From NCBI RefSeq assembly GCF_004346925.1, contig NZ_CP031167.1, positions 2,252,001-2,316,000 of the forward strand: DNA of 64,000 bases, written 5' to 3'. Numbering within the stretch: position 1 is the stretch's first letter; the number at the start of each line of letters is the position of its first letter. This stretch comes from Stenotrophomonas sp. ASS1 (GTDB lineage Bacteria > Pseudomonadota > Gammaproteobacteria > Xanthomonadales > Xanthomonadaceae). This document shows positions 27,871 to 37,601 of the stretch, piece after piece. A model generated the notes under the pieces. That model made no database searches, was not told where the DNA came from, and worked only from the letters and a program-made list of their open reading frames with translations. The translations under genes and the position numbers were made by a program.

Positions 27871-28461
27871 ATGAGGAAAACTCTCTTGAACGCTACCCAC
27901 AGTTCGTCCGTGCGTGTGCCCGGCATACTCATCCGCGAAACGGCAGCGCTTATCGTCCGCAATGGTCGGTCTTCGGTGACCGTCAGTGAGATTCTCGAAT
28001 GCTCGGGCGTCAGCCGTGGCGCGATGTTCCATCACTTCTACTGCAAGCAGGATCTCATCGACGCCACTTTCTCGTGCTGGCTGCAGAACTTCAATCAGGA
28101 TGTGGAACGGAGAATGCGTGCCAACGGGCTCCGCTCCGGCGCATTCACCAACGCCTACGTGGAATCGGTGGTCGAGGGCTGCAGGCGGCACGACGTTGCA
28201 ATGCTCTCGGCCCTGATCATCCGCCTGGACCTGACCCAGGCACCCGCGTCGCAGTGGATCGAGTGGATGAAGAAGAAGCTGGCCACCGAGCCGTCCGAGG
28301 CGGACGATCCCGCGCTGAAGTCTGCGCGTCTCGCCGCCGATGGTCTGTGGCTTGGCTCACTGTCCTGCCCTGCCCCCGCCAATGAGCCGAAGATCGACAT
28401 TCAAACGCCGCAGATCCCGGTGCAGCGCTGTGGCCATGGTCCGTCCCATCGCCTTGTCTAA
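27871..28461 (+). CDS. TetR-family regulator
   Basis: A 196-residue TetR protein. The helix-turn-helix is SVTVSEILECSGVSRGAMFH (about residues 35-54), followed by HFYCKQDLID. The C-terminal domain is short and diverges from well-known types. The start is ATG 27871; an in-frame TTG at 27886 has AGGAAAA upstream and may be the true start. It follows the RND operon and is followed by a second TetR gene, so it may regulate the pump together with the AraC gene upstream. Confidence 0.82.
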   Translation: MRKTLLNATHSSSVRVPGILIRETAALIVRNGRSSVTVSEILECSGVSRGAMFHHFYCKQDLIDATFSCWLQNFNQDVERRMRANGLRSGAFTNAYVESVVEGCRRHDVAMLSALIIRLDLTQAPASQWIEWMKKKLATEPSEADDPALKSARLAADGLWLGSLSCPAPANEPKIDIQTPQIPVQRCGHGPSHRLV

Positions 28462-28517
28462 GGACGATCAGGACGCGCGACCGCGCGCTCATCGAACAGC
28501 AGGGATGCAACCGTGCC

Positions 28518-29174
28518 ATGGCTAGAAGAACCAGGGAGGACGCACACGCCACGCGCGAGAGGATCCTCGATGCCGCACTGGTGTGCCTGCTGCGCCATGG
28601 GCCCGCCGGCGCCACGCTGGAGCTGATCGCCACCGAGTGCGGCTATTCGCGCGGCGCGATCTACTGGCACTTCGGGTCCCGTCAGAACCTGCTGGGTGAA
28701 CTTTCCGCGCGAGGGCGGCCAGATGCACCCGAAGGACTGCGGGAAGCCGCCATCCGGCAGTGTAATGACCCGTTCAAGCTTCTGTTTGCGGACCTGGTCA
28801 GGGTCTTTGATCACACGCGCCGCACCCCACGCGTTCGCCGAACGGTTGAGCTTCTGCTGCGCTCTGGTGCATCACATGAGCTGGGCGGCATAGGCGACGT
28901 GCTCGCGGCGTGCGCGATGCCGGAGGTCCGCATGCTGGAGCTTGTATACCAGCGTGCAGGAGCACTGGGCCAGCTCCGTGAGGGCGTTGATACAGCCACT
29001 GCGGCGCGCAGCCTTCATGCGATCGCGGTCGGTGTTCTGCTGGGATCAATCCTGGAGCCCGGCATCCTCGACCTGGAGATGGGCGGGGCACGCACCGTGG
29101 AAGACCTGCTCAGGCTGCACATGGCTGTTCCCTTCGCGGCCGCCGGAGCGTGGCTCAGCCCATGTGTGGGCTGA
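28518..29174 (+). CDS. TetR/AcrR-family regulator of efflux type
   Basis: A 218-residue TetR protein. Its N-terminus (MARRTREDAHATRERILDAA; LIATECGYSRGAIYWHFGSR) is of the AcrR/TtgR/SmeT class that represses RND pumps. The C-terminal domain carries the TetR_C_2-like pattern. It is the second TetR gene after the RND operon. Confidence 0.86.
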   Translation: MARRTREDAHATRERILDAALVCLLRHGPAGATLELIATECGYSRGAIYWHFGSRQNLLGELSARGRPDAPEGLREAAIRQCNDPFKLLFADLVRVFDHTRRTPRVRRTVELLLRSGASHELGGIGDVLAACAMPEVRMLELVYQRAGALGQLREGVDTATAARSLHAIAVGVLLGSILEPGILDLEMGGARTVEDLLRLHMAVPFAAAGAWLSPCVG

Positions 29175-29183
29175 GCCGGTTCC

Positions 29184-30494
29184 TCATCGATCCACTTCGC
29201 CGAACACAATGTCGTAGGTGCCAATCATGGCGACGACATCCGCCAGCATGTGGCCCCTGACGATTTCATCCAGAGAAGAGAGATGAGCGAAGCCGGGAGC
29301 ACGCAGGTGCACCCGGAACGGCTTGTTGGCGCCATCGGAGATCAGGTAGCAACCGAACTCGCCCTTGGGTGCCTCGACCGCTGCGTAGGTCTCACCTGCC
29401 GGCACCTGGTAGCCTTCGCTGAAGAGCTTGAAGTGATGGATCAGCGCTTCCATGTCGGACTTCATCTCCTGCCGGGACGGCGGCGCCACCTTGAAGTTCT
29501 GGACCATCACCGGGCCGGGGTTGGCGCGAAGCCAGTCGATACATTGCCGGATGATGCGGTTGGACTGCCGCATCTCCGCGACACGGCACAGGTAGCGGTC
29601 ATAGCAGTCACCGGCGCTGCCGACCGGAATGTCGAAGTCAACGGCATCGTACTTCGCGTAGGGGCGCTTCTTCCTCAGGTCCCACGCCACGCCCGAGCCT
29701 CTCAGCATCACCCCGGTCATGCCCCAGTCCATGGCCTGCTGCGGGGTCACAACGCCAATGCCCACCGTGCGCTGCTTCCAGATTCTGTTGTCGGTGAGCA
29801 GGGTTTCGTACTCATCAATGCGGTTCGGGAACTCGCGGGTGAAATTCTCGATGAAATCGAGCAGTGACCCTTCTCTCGCGGCGTTCAGCCGCCGCAGCTC
29901 CTTCCCCTTCTTCCAGCGTGACTCCTTGTACTTCGGCATCTGGTCAGGCAGATCACGGTACACACCGCCGGGCCGGTAATACGTGGCATGCATTCGAGCG
30001 CCGGATACCGCCTCGTAGCAGTCCATCAGCTCTTCGCGTTCCCGGAATGCATAGAGCATCACGGCCATGGCGCCCAGGTCCAGCGCGCCCGTTCCGATGT
30101 TCATGAGGTGATTGAGGATACGGGTGATCTCATCGAACATCGTGCGGATGTACTGTGCCCTGATGGGTGCCTCGATTCCCAGAAGGGTTTCAATCGCACG
30201 TACGTAGGCGTGTTCATTGCACATCATGGATACGTAGTCCAGCCGATCCATGTAGCCGATGGACTGGTTGAAGGGCTTGGACTCCGCCAGCTTCTCGGTA
30301 CCCCGGTGCAGCAGGCCCACATGCGGATCCGCGCGCACAACGGTCTCGCCATCCATCTCAAGCACAAGGCGCAGTACCCCATGTGCCGCAGGATGTTGGG
30401 GGCCGAGGTTCATCACGTAGTTCCGGATCTCGGTATCCCGCCGATCACCGCGCACGGGAGCGGGGCCGCCCGCCGTCGTCCGCTTCATGTTCAT
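29184..30494 (-). CDS. nuoD: Orphan NADH-quinone oxidoreductase subunit D (NuoD paralogue)
   Basis: A 436-residue, full-length member of the 49-kDa complex I subunit. Conserved blocks are intact: [45 protein letters not shown] and the C-terminal [10 protein letters not shown]. NuoD normally sits in the nuoA-N operon and helps form the quinone site. Here there is no other nuo gene within the window on either side. I chose the ATG at 30494 ([10 protein letters not shown]), seven bases after GGAAG; ATG 30521 is an alternative. The N-terminal 25 residues look unrelated to usual NuoD leaders. Confidence 0.9.
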   Translation of the reverse strand: MNMKRTTAGGPAPVRGDRRDTEIRNYVMNLGPQHPAAHGVLRLVLEMDGETVVRADPHVGLLHRGTEKLAESKPFNQSIGYMDRLDYVSMMCNEHAYVRAIETLLGIEAPIRAQYIRTMFDEITRILNHLMNIGTGALDLGAMAVMLYAFREREELMDCYEAVSGARMHATYYRPGGVYRDLPDQMPKYKESRWKKGKELRRLNAAREGSLLDFIENFTREFPNRIDEYETLLTDNRIWKQRTVGIGVVTPQQAMDWGMTGVMLRGSGVAWDLRKKRPYAKYDAVDFDIPVGSAGDCYDRYLCRVAEMRQSNRIIRQCIDWLRANPGPVMVQNFKVAPPSRQEMKSDMEALIHHFKLFSEGYQVPAGETYAAVEAPKGEFGCYLISDGANKPFRVHLRAPGFAHLSSLDEIVRGHMLADVVAMIGTYDIVFGEVDR

Positions 30495-30732
30495 CCAATA
30501 GCTTCCGTAGTCCGAACGCATTCAGCGGAAGTGCTCAATGCTCCAAGCGTCGATGCTACTTCGACGTGGAAGGCCGGTTATGGACTGCTTGGTCTGGAAT
30601 GTGGAGCGCTGGGATTGTTCCCGAGCCGAAGCAATCTGCAGTCAAAACGCGGATTTTCTCGACGGCGGCGCTTGCTGCCAACCCCCGGTTGCGGGGGGAA
30701 CAAGCCTGGCAAATCACTTCAACGAGACTGGG

Positions 30733-31140
30733 TCAATTTCCCCTGGACTGTCCGATGCCACCGTGCAATGCCCGGCGTTCGCAAGGAAACGCTGTTCGCA
30801 GGCCTTCCACAACCAGCGAAGAAGCATTCTGTTGCAAGCGCTCCTGGGGCAATTGCTGAAGATGGGAGGTGACACGATCGGCCAGTTCATGTGGAAGGAT
30901 CTGGCCTTGGCCGCACCACTGGCCACGACTGGTATCGGCAGCACCCTGGATGTAAGCATTGGCACGGGCGATGGACAGACTCCGGCACTGTTCGCTGGTA
31001 CAGAATCCGTCAGCCCCTTTTCCCTGCAGTAGCGTGATCAGCTCCGCGCCGCTCACAAGCCAGGTGCGCTTCGGTGGTGATGTCTCCGCAAGCAAGGATC
31101 CGGTCAGGAAGCAGGCTCCAAGCATAAGCAGCCGAATCAT
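30733..31140 (-). CDS. Rap1a/Tai-domain exported protein
   Basis: A 135-residue protein. A signal peptide (MIRLLMLGACFLTGSLLA) precedes a Rap1a/Tai-type domain with its conserved cysteines (DGFCTSEQCRSL; GQWCGQG; a final FPCERR) and the ARANAYIQGAAD helix. Rap1a and Tai proteins act as periplasmic immunity proteins for type VI secretion amidase effectors, but many members have no T6SS link. No effector or T6SS gene is near. I chose the ATG at 31140 to give a standard signal peptide. Confidence 0.7.
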   Translation of the reverse strand: MIRLLMLGACFLTGSLLAETSPPKRTWLVSGAELITLLQGKGADGFCTSEQCRSLSIARANAYIQGAADTSRGQWCGQGQILPHELADRVTSHLQQLPQERLQQNASSLVVEGLRTAFPCERRALHGGIGQSRGN

Positions 31141-31172
31141 GCGACGACCCGCCTGTCGGCCTTGATGTCCTC

Positions 31173-32186
31173 TCATGCCTTGGACCTTGGTTGTCGTCCT
31201 TCTGGATTCCATGCAGTTGATCCCCTCACCACGCACCGGCCCGTCATCACCAGCCGGCGTACCGGCAGCTCCGGCGCGCGCAGGCGCTCAAGCAACAGCG
31301 ACATCGCAGCGCGCCCCATCTCTTCGACCGGCTGTTCGATCACGGTGATGCCCGGCTCGACCAGTTCGGTCCAGCGTTCGTTGTCAAAGCCCGCCAGCGC
31401 CAGCGCGTCCGGAATTGCCAGGCCTGCACTGCGGGCGGCCTTCAACGCTCCCATGAGCAGCAGGCTGTTGCTGGCGACCAGCGCCTCCGGCCGCGATGGG
31501 CCAGCCAGCCACTGTTCGACCGTTGCAATGGCCGCTTCAGCCGTGGGCTCAACCTCGCGGTAATCCGGCTGAAGCCCATGTGTACGCATCGAAGCGAGAT
31601 AGCCGTCGCGACGCTCGGCTGCCGTGGTGCTGGTGCTGCCGAACAGGCCGCCGATGCGGCGATAGCCACGCGCGACCAGATGCTCGACCAGGCCCGCCAT
31701 CGCGGCCGGATTGTCGAGCACCACGCTGTCGATCGACCCGCCGGGTGCGGCGCGGTCCACCAGCACCGTCGGATAGTCCAGTGTGAGCCGCTCCAGCCGG
31801 CCCACCGTGGTCCGGGTGGGCGCGAAGATCAGTCCGCTGATGCGCTCCTCGTGCATCAACTGCAGATATAGCGCCTCGCGCTCGGGGTCCTCGTCGGTGT
31901 TGCAGAGGGTGACGCGCAGGCCTTCGCGATAGGCAACCTCCTCCACCGCTCGGATCAGCGCCGTGAAGAACGGGTTGCGGATGTCCGCCACGATCAGCCC
32001 GATGATGCCGGTGTGCCGGGCACGCAGGCGCCGTGCCTGCAGGTTGGGGTGATAGCCGGTCTGGCGGATCGCCGCCTCCACCCGGCCACGCACGGCCTCG
32101 CTGACCGGGCCGCCGCCGAGCACGCGCGACACCGTGGACTTGGAGACCCCCGCCACGCGCGCGACGTCGTTGATGCTGATGCTCAT
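31173..32186 (-). CDS. fruR: LacI-family regulator of the fructose PTS operon (FruR)
   Basis: A 337-residue LacI/GalR regulator. The N-terminal headpiece INDVARVAGVSKSTVSRVLG (about residues 4-23) is followed by a sugar-binding domain (GIIGLIVADIRNPFFTALIR; LALAGFDNERW). It is divergent from fruBKA. Two LacI-type operators lie in the shared promoter region, one beginning right at its own start codon and one at 32294-32311, implying autoregulation and repression of the operon. Confidence 0.9.
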   Translation of the reverse strand: MSISINDVARVAGVSKSTVSRVLGGGPVSEAVRGRVEAAIRQTGYHPNLQARRLRARHTGIIGLIVADIRNPFFTALIRAVEEVAYREGLRVTLCNTDEDPEREALYLQLMHEERISGLIFAPTRTTVGRLERLTLDYPTVLVDRAAPGGSIDSVVLDNPAAMAGLVEHLVARGYRRIGGLFGSTSTTAAERRDGYLASMRTHGLQPDYREVEPTAEAAIATVEQWLAGPSRPEALVASNSLLLMGALKAARSAGLAIPDALALAGFDNERWTELVEPGITVIEQPVEEMGRAAMSLLLERLRAPELPVRRLVMTGRCVVRGSTAWNPEGRQPRSKA

Positions 32187-32204
32187 TGGAACCGTTCCCG
32201 GAAA
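32187..32204. promoter_or_regulatory. Candidate FruR operator 1
   Basis: TTGGAACCGTTCCCGGAA contains the symmetric core GGAACCGTTCC, close to the fully symmetric site at 32294. It abuts the fruR start codon. I infer binding by the adjacent LacI-type regulator. Confidence 0.5.
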
Positions 32205-32293
32205 CTTTCACTGTTCGAGGCCGGATGGCCATTCAGGACAATGCTAACGCCAAAGGACTATTGGCTTTTTGTGCAGTGCACATTGAAATGATC

Positions 32294-32311
32294 ATTGGGA
32301 ACGTTCCCAAT
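32294..32311. promoter_or_regulatory. FruR operator 2, perfect palindrome
   Basis: ATTGGGAACGTTCCCAAT is a perfect 18-bp palindrome with the central CG typical of LacI-family operators. It lies about 30 bases before the proposed start of the PTS fusion gene, positioned to block transcription. Confidence 0.75.
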
Positions 32312-32342
32312 ACGCCACAGCACCCCCTTCCCGGAGCCCGCC

Positions 32343-34853
32343 TTGCAGCCCTTGACCTCCCCAGCCCCCGTCAGCCGGGAATTGATCCGCCTGGATGCGC
32401 GGGCACTCGACAAGGCCGACGCCATCGCCCAGGTGGCGCAGATGCTGGTCGCTGCCGGCTGCGTTGCGCCGGGTTACGAGGCCAGCATGGGGCGTCGCGA
32501 GGCGTTGGCGAACACCTTCCTCGGCCATGGCGTGGCCATTCCGCACGGGCTGGGCGAGGACCGTCACCTGGTGCGCCGCGATGGCATTGCCGTGCTGCAG
32601 TTCCCGCAAGGCGTGGAGTGGAATCCGGGCCAGGTCACTCGCTTGGTGGTCGGCATTGCCGCCCAGTCCGATACCCACATCACCCTGCTGCGCCGGCTGA
32701 CCCGACTGATCCAGGATGACGCAACGCTGCAACGCCTGTTCACCACGGCAGATGCGAGCGAGATCATCAGCGCGCTGACCGGCGATGTTGCGACCACGGC
32801 CCCCAATGTGCCGGTGACTGACCTGGCCGACCGTTTCGACTGGACCATCGCCTATCCCAACGGGCTGCACGCACGCCCGGCCACGCGCTGGGCCGAAACA
32901 GCGCGCGGCTTCGCGGCCCGGGCACAGGTCCGCGCGGGCGATCAGGCTGCCGATGCCAAGAGCCTGGTGGCGCTGCTGCAGCTCGGGTTGCGCCATGGCG
33001 ACGCGGTCAGCGTGTCTGCCGAGGGCGCCGATGCCCCTGCCCTGTTGGCCGCACTGCGCAAGGTCATGGACGGGCTGGTGGCACAGGAAAGGGCCGATGC
33101 CGAGCGCGCGGCGCAGCGCAAGGCCGCGCCGGTTGCGGGCTGGAATCCGCCCGACGCACAGGCGGCGATCGTCGGCATCGGCGCCAGCCCAGGCCTGGCG
33201 ATCGGCCCGGTGCATGTGCTGGCCAGCACGCATGCCGACGTTGCTGACCGCCCCACCCCGCTCGGCGAAGGCGGCGCACGCCTGCAGGAGGCGCTCAGCC
33301 GCACCCGCCAGCAGCTGGCCGCACTGCAGGACGACACCCAGCGCCGGCTCGGCGCCTCGGATGCGGCAATCTTCAAGGCGCAGGCCGCGCTGCTCGACGA
33401 CACCGATCTGATTACCCGCACCTGCCAGCTGATGGTCGAAGGCCATGGTGTTGCGTGGTCCTGGCACCAGGCCATTGAGCAGATTGCCTCCGGCCTGGCG
33501 GCACTGGGCAACCCGGTGCTGGCCGGGCGCGCCGCCGACCTGCGTGACGTCGGCCGGCGCGTACTGGCACAGCTTGATCCGTCCGCGGCGGGTGGCGGCC
33601 TTGCCGACCTGCCTGCACATCCTTGCATCCTGCTCGCTGCTGATCTGTCGCCGTCCGACACGGCCAACCTCGATACCGGTCGCGTGCTTGGCCTCGCCAC
33701 CGCGCTGGGCGGGCCGACCTCGCACACCGCGATCCTCTCGCGCACGTTGGGCCTGCCGGCGCTGGTCGCCGCTGGCGCGGAGCTGCTGACGATCAGCGCG
33801 GGGAGCGAGGCGATCATCGATGGCAGCAGCGGGCGCCTCTATCTGTCGCCGTCCGAGGCCGATCTCGCCTCGGCACGTGCGTGGATCGCCGAACAGCAGC
33901 AGATCCGCGAGCGTGAAGCGGCGCAACGCGCGCAGCCGGCACAGACCCCTGACGGACACCGCATCGACATCGGCGCCAACGTCAACCTTCCCGAGCAGGT
34001 GCCGCTGGCACTGGAGCAGGGCGCGGAAGGCGTCGGCCTGATGCGCACCGAATTCCTGTTCCTCGAGCGCGGGAGCACGCCCAGCGAGGATGAGCAGTAC
34101 GCCACGTACGTGGCGATGGCCAAGGCACTCGACGGCCGCCCGCTGATCGTGCGTGCGCTCGATATCGGTGGCGACAAGCAGGTCGCTCACCTGGAGCTGC
34201 CACGCGAGGAAAATCCGTTCCTCGGCGTGCGTGGCGCGCGCCTGCTGCTGCGCCGCCTCGACCTGCTGGAACCACAGCTGCGTGCGCTGTATCGCGCGGC
34301 GAAGGACGGCGCACGCCTGTCCATCATGTTTCCGATGATCACCTCGGTGCCCGAGCTGATCGCACTGCGCGCCATCTGCGAACGGTTGCGCGCCGCGCTT
34401 GAGGCACCCGAAGTGCCGATCGGGATCATGATTGAAGTCCCTGCCGCAGCAGCCCAGAGCGATGTACTGGCGCGCCATGCCGACTTCTTCTCGATCGGCA
34501 CCAACGACCTGACCCAGTACGTGCTGGCGATCGACCGCCAGAACCCGGAACTCGCCGCCGAGGCCGACAGCCTGCACCCGGCCGTGCTGCGCGCGATCCG
34601 CGCCACGGTGGAAGGTGCACGCCTGCATGGGCGCTGGGTTGGCGTCTGCGGCGGCCTGGCAGGCGATCCCTTTGGTGCAATGCTGCTGGCCGGCCTGGGC
34701 GTGGACGAACTGTCGATGACCCCGAACGACATCCCGGCCGTGAAGGCACGCCTGCGTGGCAACGCGATGACCGATCTGCAGGCATTGGCCAATAGTGCAC
34801 TCGACTGCGAAACCGCCGAGCAGGTACGTGCGCTCGATGGAGTGCGCGCATGA
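32343..34853 (+). CDS. fruB: Multiphosphoryl transfer protein (EIIA-Fru / HPr / EI fusion)
   Basis: An 836-residue PTS protein carrying three phosphotransfer steps on one chain. The EIIA-Fru domain is N-terminal (phospho-histidine in GVAIPHGLGED, about residue 65). HPr follows (NGLHARPATR, about residue 180). Enzyme I fills the rest (active-site GGPTSHTAILSR; C-terminal PEP site VGVCGGLAGDP). I prefer the TTG at 32343, six bases after GGAG; an upstream TTG at 32295 would place coding sequence over the operator. The stop overlaps fruK (ATGA). Confidence 0.92.
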   Translation: MQPLTSPAPVSRELIRLDARALDKADAIAQVAQMLVAAGCVAPGYEASMGRREALANTFLGHGVAIPHGLGEDRHLVRRDGIAVLQFPQGVEWNPGQVTRLVVGIAAQSDTHITLLRRLTRLIQDDATLQRLFTTADASEIISALTGDVATTAPNVPVTDLADRFDWTIAYPNGLHARPATRWAETARGFAARAQVRAGDQAADAKSLVALLQLGLRHGDAVSVSAEGADAPALLAALRKVMDGLVAQERADAERAAQRKAAPVAGWNPPDAQAAIVGIGASPGLAIGPVHVLASTHADVADRPTPLGEGGARLQEALSRTRQQLAALQDDTQRRLGASDAAIFKAQAALLDDTDLITRTCQLMVEGHGVAWSWHQAIEQIASGLAALGNPVLAGRAADLRDVGRRVLAQLDPSAAGGGLADLPAHPCILLAADLSPSDTANLDTGRVLGLATALGGPTSHTAILSRTLGLPALVAAGAELLTISAGSEAIIDGSSGRLYLSPSEADLASARAWIAEQQQIREREAAQRAQPAQTPDGHRIDIGANVNLPEQVPLALEQGAEGVGLMRTEFLFLERGSTPSEDEQYATYVAMAKALDGRPLIVRALDIGGDKQVAHLELPREENPFLGVRGARLLLRRLDLLEPQLRALYRAAKDGARLSIMFPMITSVPELIALRAICERLRAALEAPEVPIGIMIEVPAAAAQSDVLARHADFFSIGTNDLTQYVLAIDRQNPELAAEADSLHPAVLRAIRATVEGARLHGRWVGVCGGLAGDPFGAMLLAGLGVDELSMTPNDIPAVKARLRGNAMTDLQALANSALDCETAEQVRALDGVRA

Positions 34854-35806
34854 GCGCCCGCGCCGTCACCGTTACCTTGAACCCGGCGATCGACCAGACC
34901 GTGCGGCTGGCGCACCTGCAACCGGGCCATGTGCATCGTGCCCGCAGCACCCGCGACGACGCCGGCGGCAAGGGCATCAACGTGGCCGCCTGCCTGGCCG
35001 ATTGGGGTGTGCCGACCACCGCGCTGGGCGTGCTCGGCGATGGCAACGACGGCGTGTTCAGCGCACTGTTCGCCGAGCGCGGCATCGCAGACGCTTGCCT
35101 GCGCATTGCGGGCCGCACCCGCACCAACATCAAGCTGGTCGAAGAGGCCAACGGCGAGACCACCGACATCAACCTGCCCGGCCTGTCACTGCGTGATGCC
35201 GATCTGGACGCGGTATCGCGCCGACTCGACGCCCTGCTCCAGCCGGACCTGCCGGTGGTGCTGTCCGGCAGCCTGCCGTCCGGGCTGCCAGCCGATGCAT
35301 GGGCGAGACTGCAGGCGCAGGCGAGCGCCGCCGGTGCGCGCGTACTGCTGGATACCAGTGGCGACGCGCTGGCCGCGGCGTTGAGCGGCGCACAGGGCGC
35401 ACTGCCGTACGCGATCAAGCCCAACCGCCACGAACTGGAGGCCTGGACCGGTACGCCGCTGCCGGATCGCAGCGCCCTGCGGGCCGCAGGCCACGCCTTG
35501 GTTGAACGCGGAGTTGCGCTTGTGGCGATCTCGATGGGCGCCGACGGCGCGCTGTTCATTGATCGCAGCGGCGCCCTGATCGCGCGACCGCCGCGACTGG
35601 CACGCGGCAGCACGGTCGGTGCTGGCGATGCCATGGTCGCCGGCATCGCCGCCGCCTTGCTGGAGCCCTCCCTGGATCTGACGGGTTGCGCCCGATTGGC
35701 GACGGCGTTCTCGATGAGCCGGCTGGAGAGCGGCGACGCGCGACGACTGGACCCGACGCAGGTGCGCGCGTGGACCGGCGACGTACTGATCGAGCGGTTG
35801 GATTGA
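34850..35806 (+). CDS. fruK: 1-phosphofructokinase
   Basis: A 318-residue PfkB-family sugar kinase that phosphorylates fructose 1-phosphate to fructose 1,6-bisphosphate with ATP. Visible motifs are the N-terminal [14 protein letters not shown], the GGKGINVA signature (about residue 40) and the catalytic [14 protein letters not shown] (about residue 255). It sits between the PTS fusion protein and the membrane transporter of the same pathway, overlapping the former by four bases. Confidence 0.94.
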   Translation: MSARAVTVTLNPAIDQTVRLAHLQPGHVHRARSTRDDAGGKGINVAACLADWGVPTTALGVLGDGNDGVFSALFAERGIADACLRIAGRTRTNIKLVEEANGETTDINLPGLSLRDADLDAVSRRLDALLQPDLPVVLSGSLPSGLPADAWARLQAQASAAGARVLLDTSGDALAAALSGAQGALPYAIKPNRHELEAWTGTPLPDRSALRAAGHALVERGVALVAISMGADGALFIDRSGALIARPPRLARGSTVGAGDAMVAGIAAALLEPSLDLTGCARLATAFSMSRLESGDARRLDPTQVRAWTGDVLIERLD

Positions 35807-35880
35807 AACCCCTGCAGAGGGAGCTGCGGCTGGCCCGCCCCCTCCCGCAAGGACGAACCCGAAGAATTCCAGGAGTGCCC

Positions 35881-37587
35881 ATGCAAGCTTCCACCGTAGT
35901 CATCGCCGCAGGCGAACGCAGCATCGAGGCGGTTCTTGCCGCCGAAGCGCTGCGCCGCGCCGCCCGCCAGCAAGGCGCTGAACTGGCGATCGAAATCCGC
36001 AGCGACCAGGGCGTGACCGGGGCACTGCCCGCCACGCAGGCCGCCGCCGCAACGCAGCTGCTGCTGGTGGGTGACGGCGAGGCGGATGCCGCGCGCTTCG
36101 GCAGCGCCCAGATCGTACGCGCCAGCCTCGGTGAGGTGCTGGACGACCCGCTTGCCGTGCTGGCGCAGCTTGCCGCGACGTCCGGAACCGCGCCCGCCGC
36201 GGACGCCAGCAAGCACATCGTCGCCGTTACCTCCTGCCCGACCGGCATCGCCCACACGTTCATGGCGGCCGAAGGCCTGCAGCAAGCCGCCAAGGCATTG
36301 GGCCACGCGATCCGGGTGGAAACCCAGGGCTCGGTCGGCGCGCAGGACGCATTGAGCGACGAAGAAGTCGCTGCCGCCGACCTGGTGCTGATCGCCGCCG
36401 ACCGCGAAGTCGATCTGTCACGCTTTGCTGGCAAACGCCTGTTCAAGAGCGGCACCAAGCCGGCGATCAATGACGGCCAGAACCTGATCCGCAAGGCGCT
36501 GGCCGAGGCCAGCGTGCAGGCGGGTACGGCGGCTTCAGGCCGCACCACCGAAAAGGCCAAGGTCACCGGTCCCTACAAGCACCTGATGACCGGCGTGTCG
36601 TTCATGCTGCCGTTCGTCACTGCCGGTGGCCTGCTGATCGCACTGGCGTTCGCGCTCGGCGGCATCTATGCCTTCGACGATGCACACAAGGGCACGCTGG
36701 CCTGGTCGCTGTTCCAGATCGGCGCCAAGTCCGGCTTCATGCTGATGGTGCCGGCGCTGGCCGGTTACATCGCCTACTCCATCGCCGATCGCCCGGGTAT
36801 CGCGCCGGGCATGATCGGCGGGCTGGTGGCAGTCAACATGGATGCGGGCTTCATCGGCGGCATCCTGGCCGGCTTCATCGCCGGTTACGGTGTGCACTGG
36901 ATCAATCGTGCGCTGCGCCTGCCGCGCAGCCTGGAAGGCCTCAAGCCGGTGCTGATCCTGCCGGTGCTTGGCACGTTGCTGGTCGGCCTGTTGATGATGT
37001 ATGTGATCGGCACGCCGGTCGCCGGGTTGCTGGCCTGGTTGACCGACTGGCTGCGCGGCATGCAGGGCAGCAGTGCGATCCTGCTGGGCCTGCTGCTGGG
37101 CGGAATGATGGCGGCGGACATGGGCGGGCCGGTCAACAAGGCCTCCTATGCATTCTCCACCGCACTGATTTCCAGCCAGGTCTATACGCCGATGGCTGCG
37201 ACGATGATCGGCGGCATGACGCCGCCGCTGGGCATCGCGTTGGCAACATGGTTGTTCAGCAACCGCTTCACTGCCGAGGAGCGCGGCACGGCCGGTGCCG
37301 CGGGCGTGCTTGGCCTCAGCTTCGTGACCGAGGGTGCGATCCCCTACGCCGCGCGCGATCCGCTGCGCACCATTCCAGCGCTGATCCTTGGCTCTGCCGT
37401 GGCCGGTGCGATCTCGATGGCCGCAGGCGTCGAGCTGAAGGTGCCGCACGGCGGAGTGTTCGTGCTGCCGATCCCGAATGCGGTCACCCACCTTGGCATC
37501 TACCTGCTGGCGCTGGTGGCCGGCGTGGCCGTCACCGCGGTCGCGCTGCGCGTCCTCAAGAAGCCGGTCACGGCTCACACCCTGTAA
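35881..37587 (+). CDS. fruA: PTS fructose transporter subunit EIIBC
   Basis: A 568-residue inner-membrane permease. A degenerate EIIB' domain (about 1-100) is followed by the active EIIB domain with phospho-cysteine in [20 protein letters not shown] (about residue 120), then the EIIC channel ([31 protein letters not shown]). It imports fructose and releases fructose 1-phosphate for FruK. The ATG at 35881 begins [12 protein letters not shown], 74 bases after fruK. Confidence 0.94.
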   Translation: MQASTVVIAAGERSIEAVLAAEALRRAARQQGAELAIEIRSDQGVTGALPATQAAAATQLLLVGDGEADAARFGSAQIVRASLGEVLDDPLAVLAQLAATSGTAPAADASKHIVAVTSCPTGIAHTFMAAEGLQQAAKALGHAIRVETQGSVGAQDALSDEEVAAADLVLIAADREVDLSRFAGKRLFKSGTKPAINDGQNLIRKALAEASVQAGTAASGRTTEKAKVTGPYKHLMTGVSFMLPFVTAGGLLIALAFALGGIYAFDDAHKGTLAWSLFQIGAKSGFMLMVPALAGYIAYSIADRPGIAPGMIGGLVAVNMDAGFIGGILAGFIAGYGVHWINRALRLPRSLEGLKPVLILPVLGTLLVGLLMMYVIGTPVAGLLAWLTDWLRGMQGSSAILLGLLLGGMMAADMGGPVNKASYAFSTALISSQVYTPMAATMIGGMTPPLGIALATWLFSNRFTAEERGTAGAAGVLGLSFVTEGAIPYAARDPLRTIPALILGSAVAGAISMAAGVELKVPHGGVFVLPIPNAVTHLGIYLLALVAGVAVTAVALRVLKKPVTAHTL

Positions 37588-37601
37588 AAGGAACCTCGCC
37601 C

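Noticed and set aside
32295-32342. Upstream TTG start for the PTS fusion gene
   Set aside because: It would put the FruR palindrome inside the coding sequence, and the TTG at 32343 has a proper ribosome site.
32292-34628. 778-residue open frame on the minus strand
   Set aside because: Antisense shadow of the EIIA-HPr-EI fusion gene, whose motifs are all in the plus frame.
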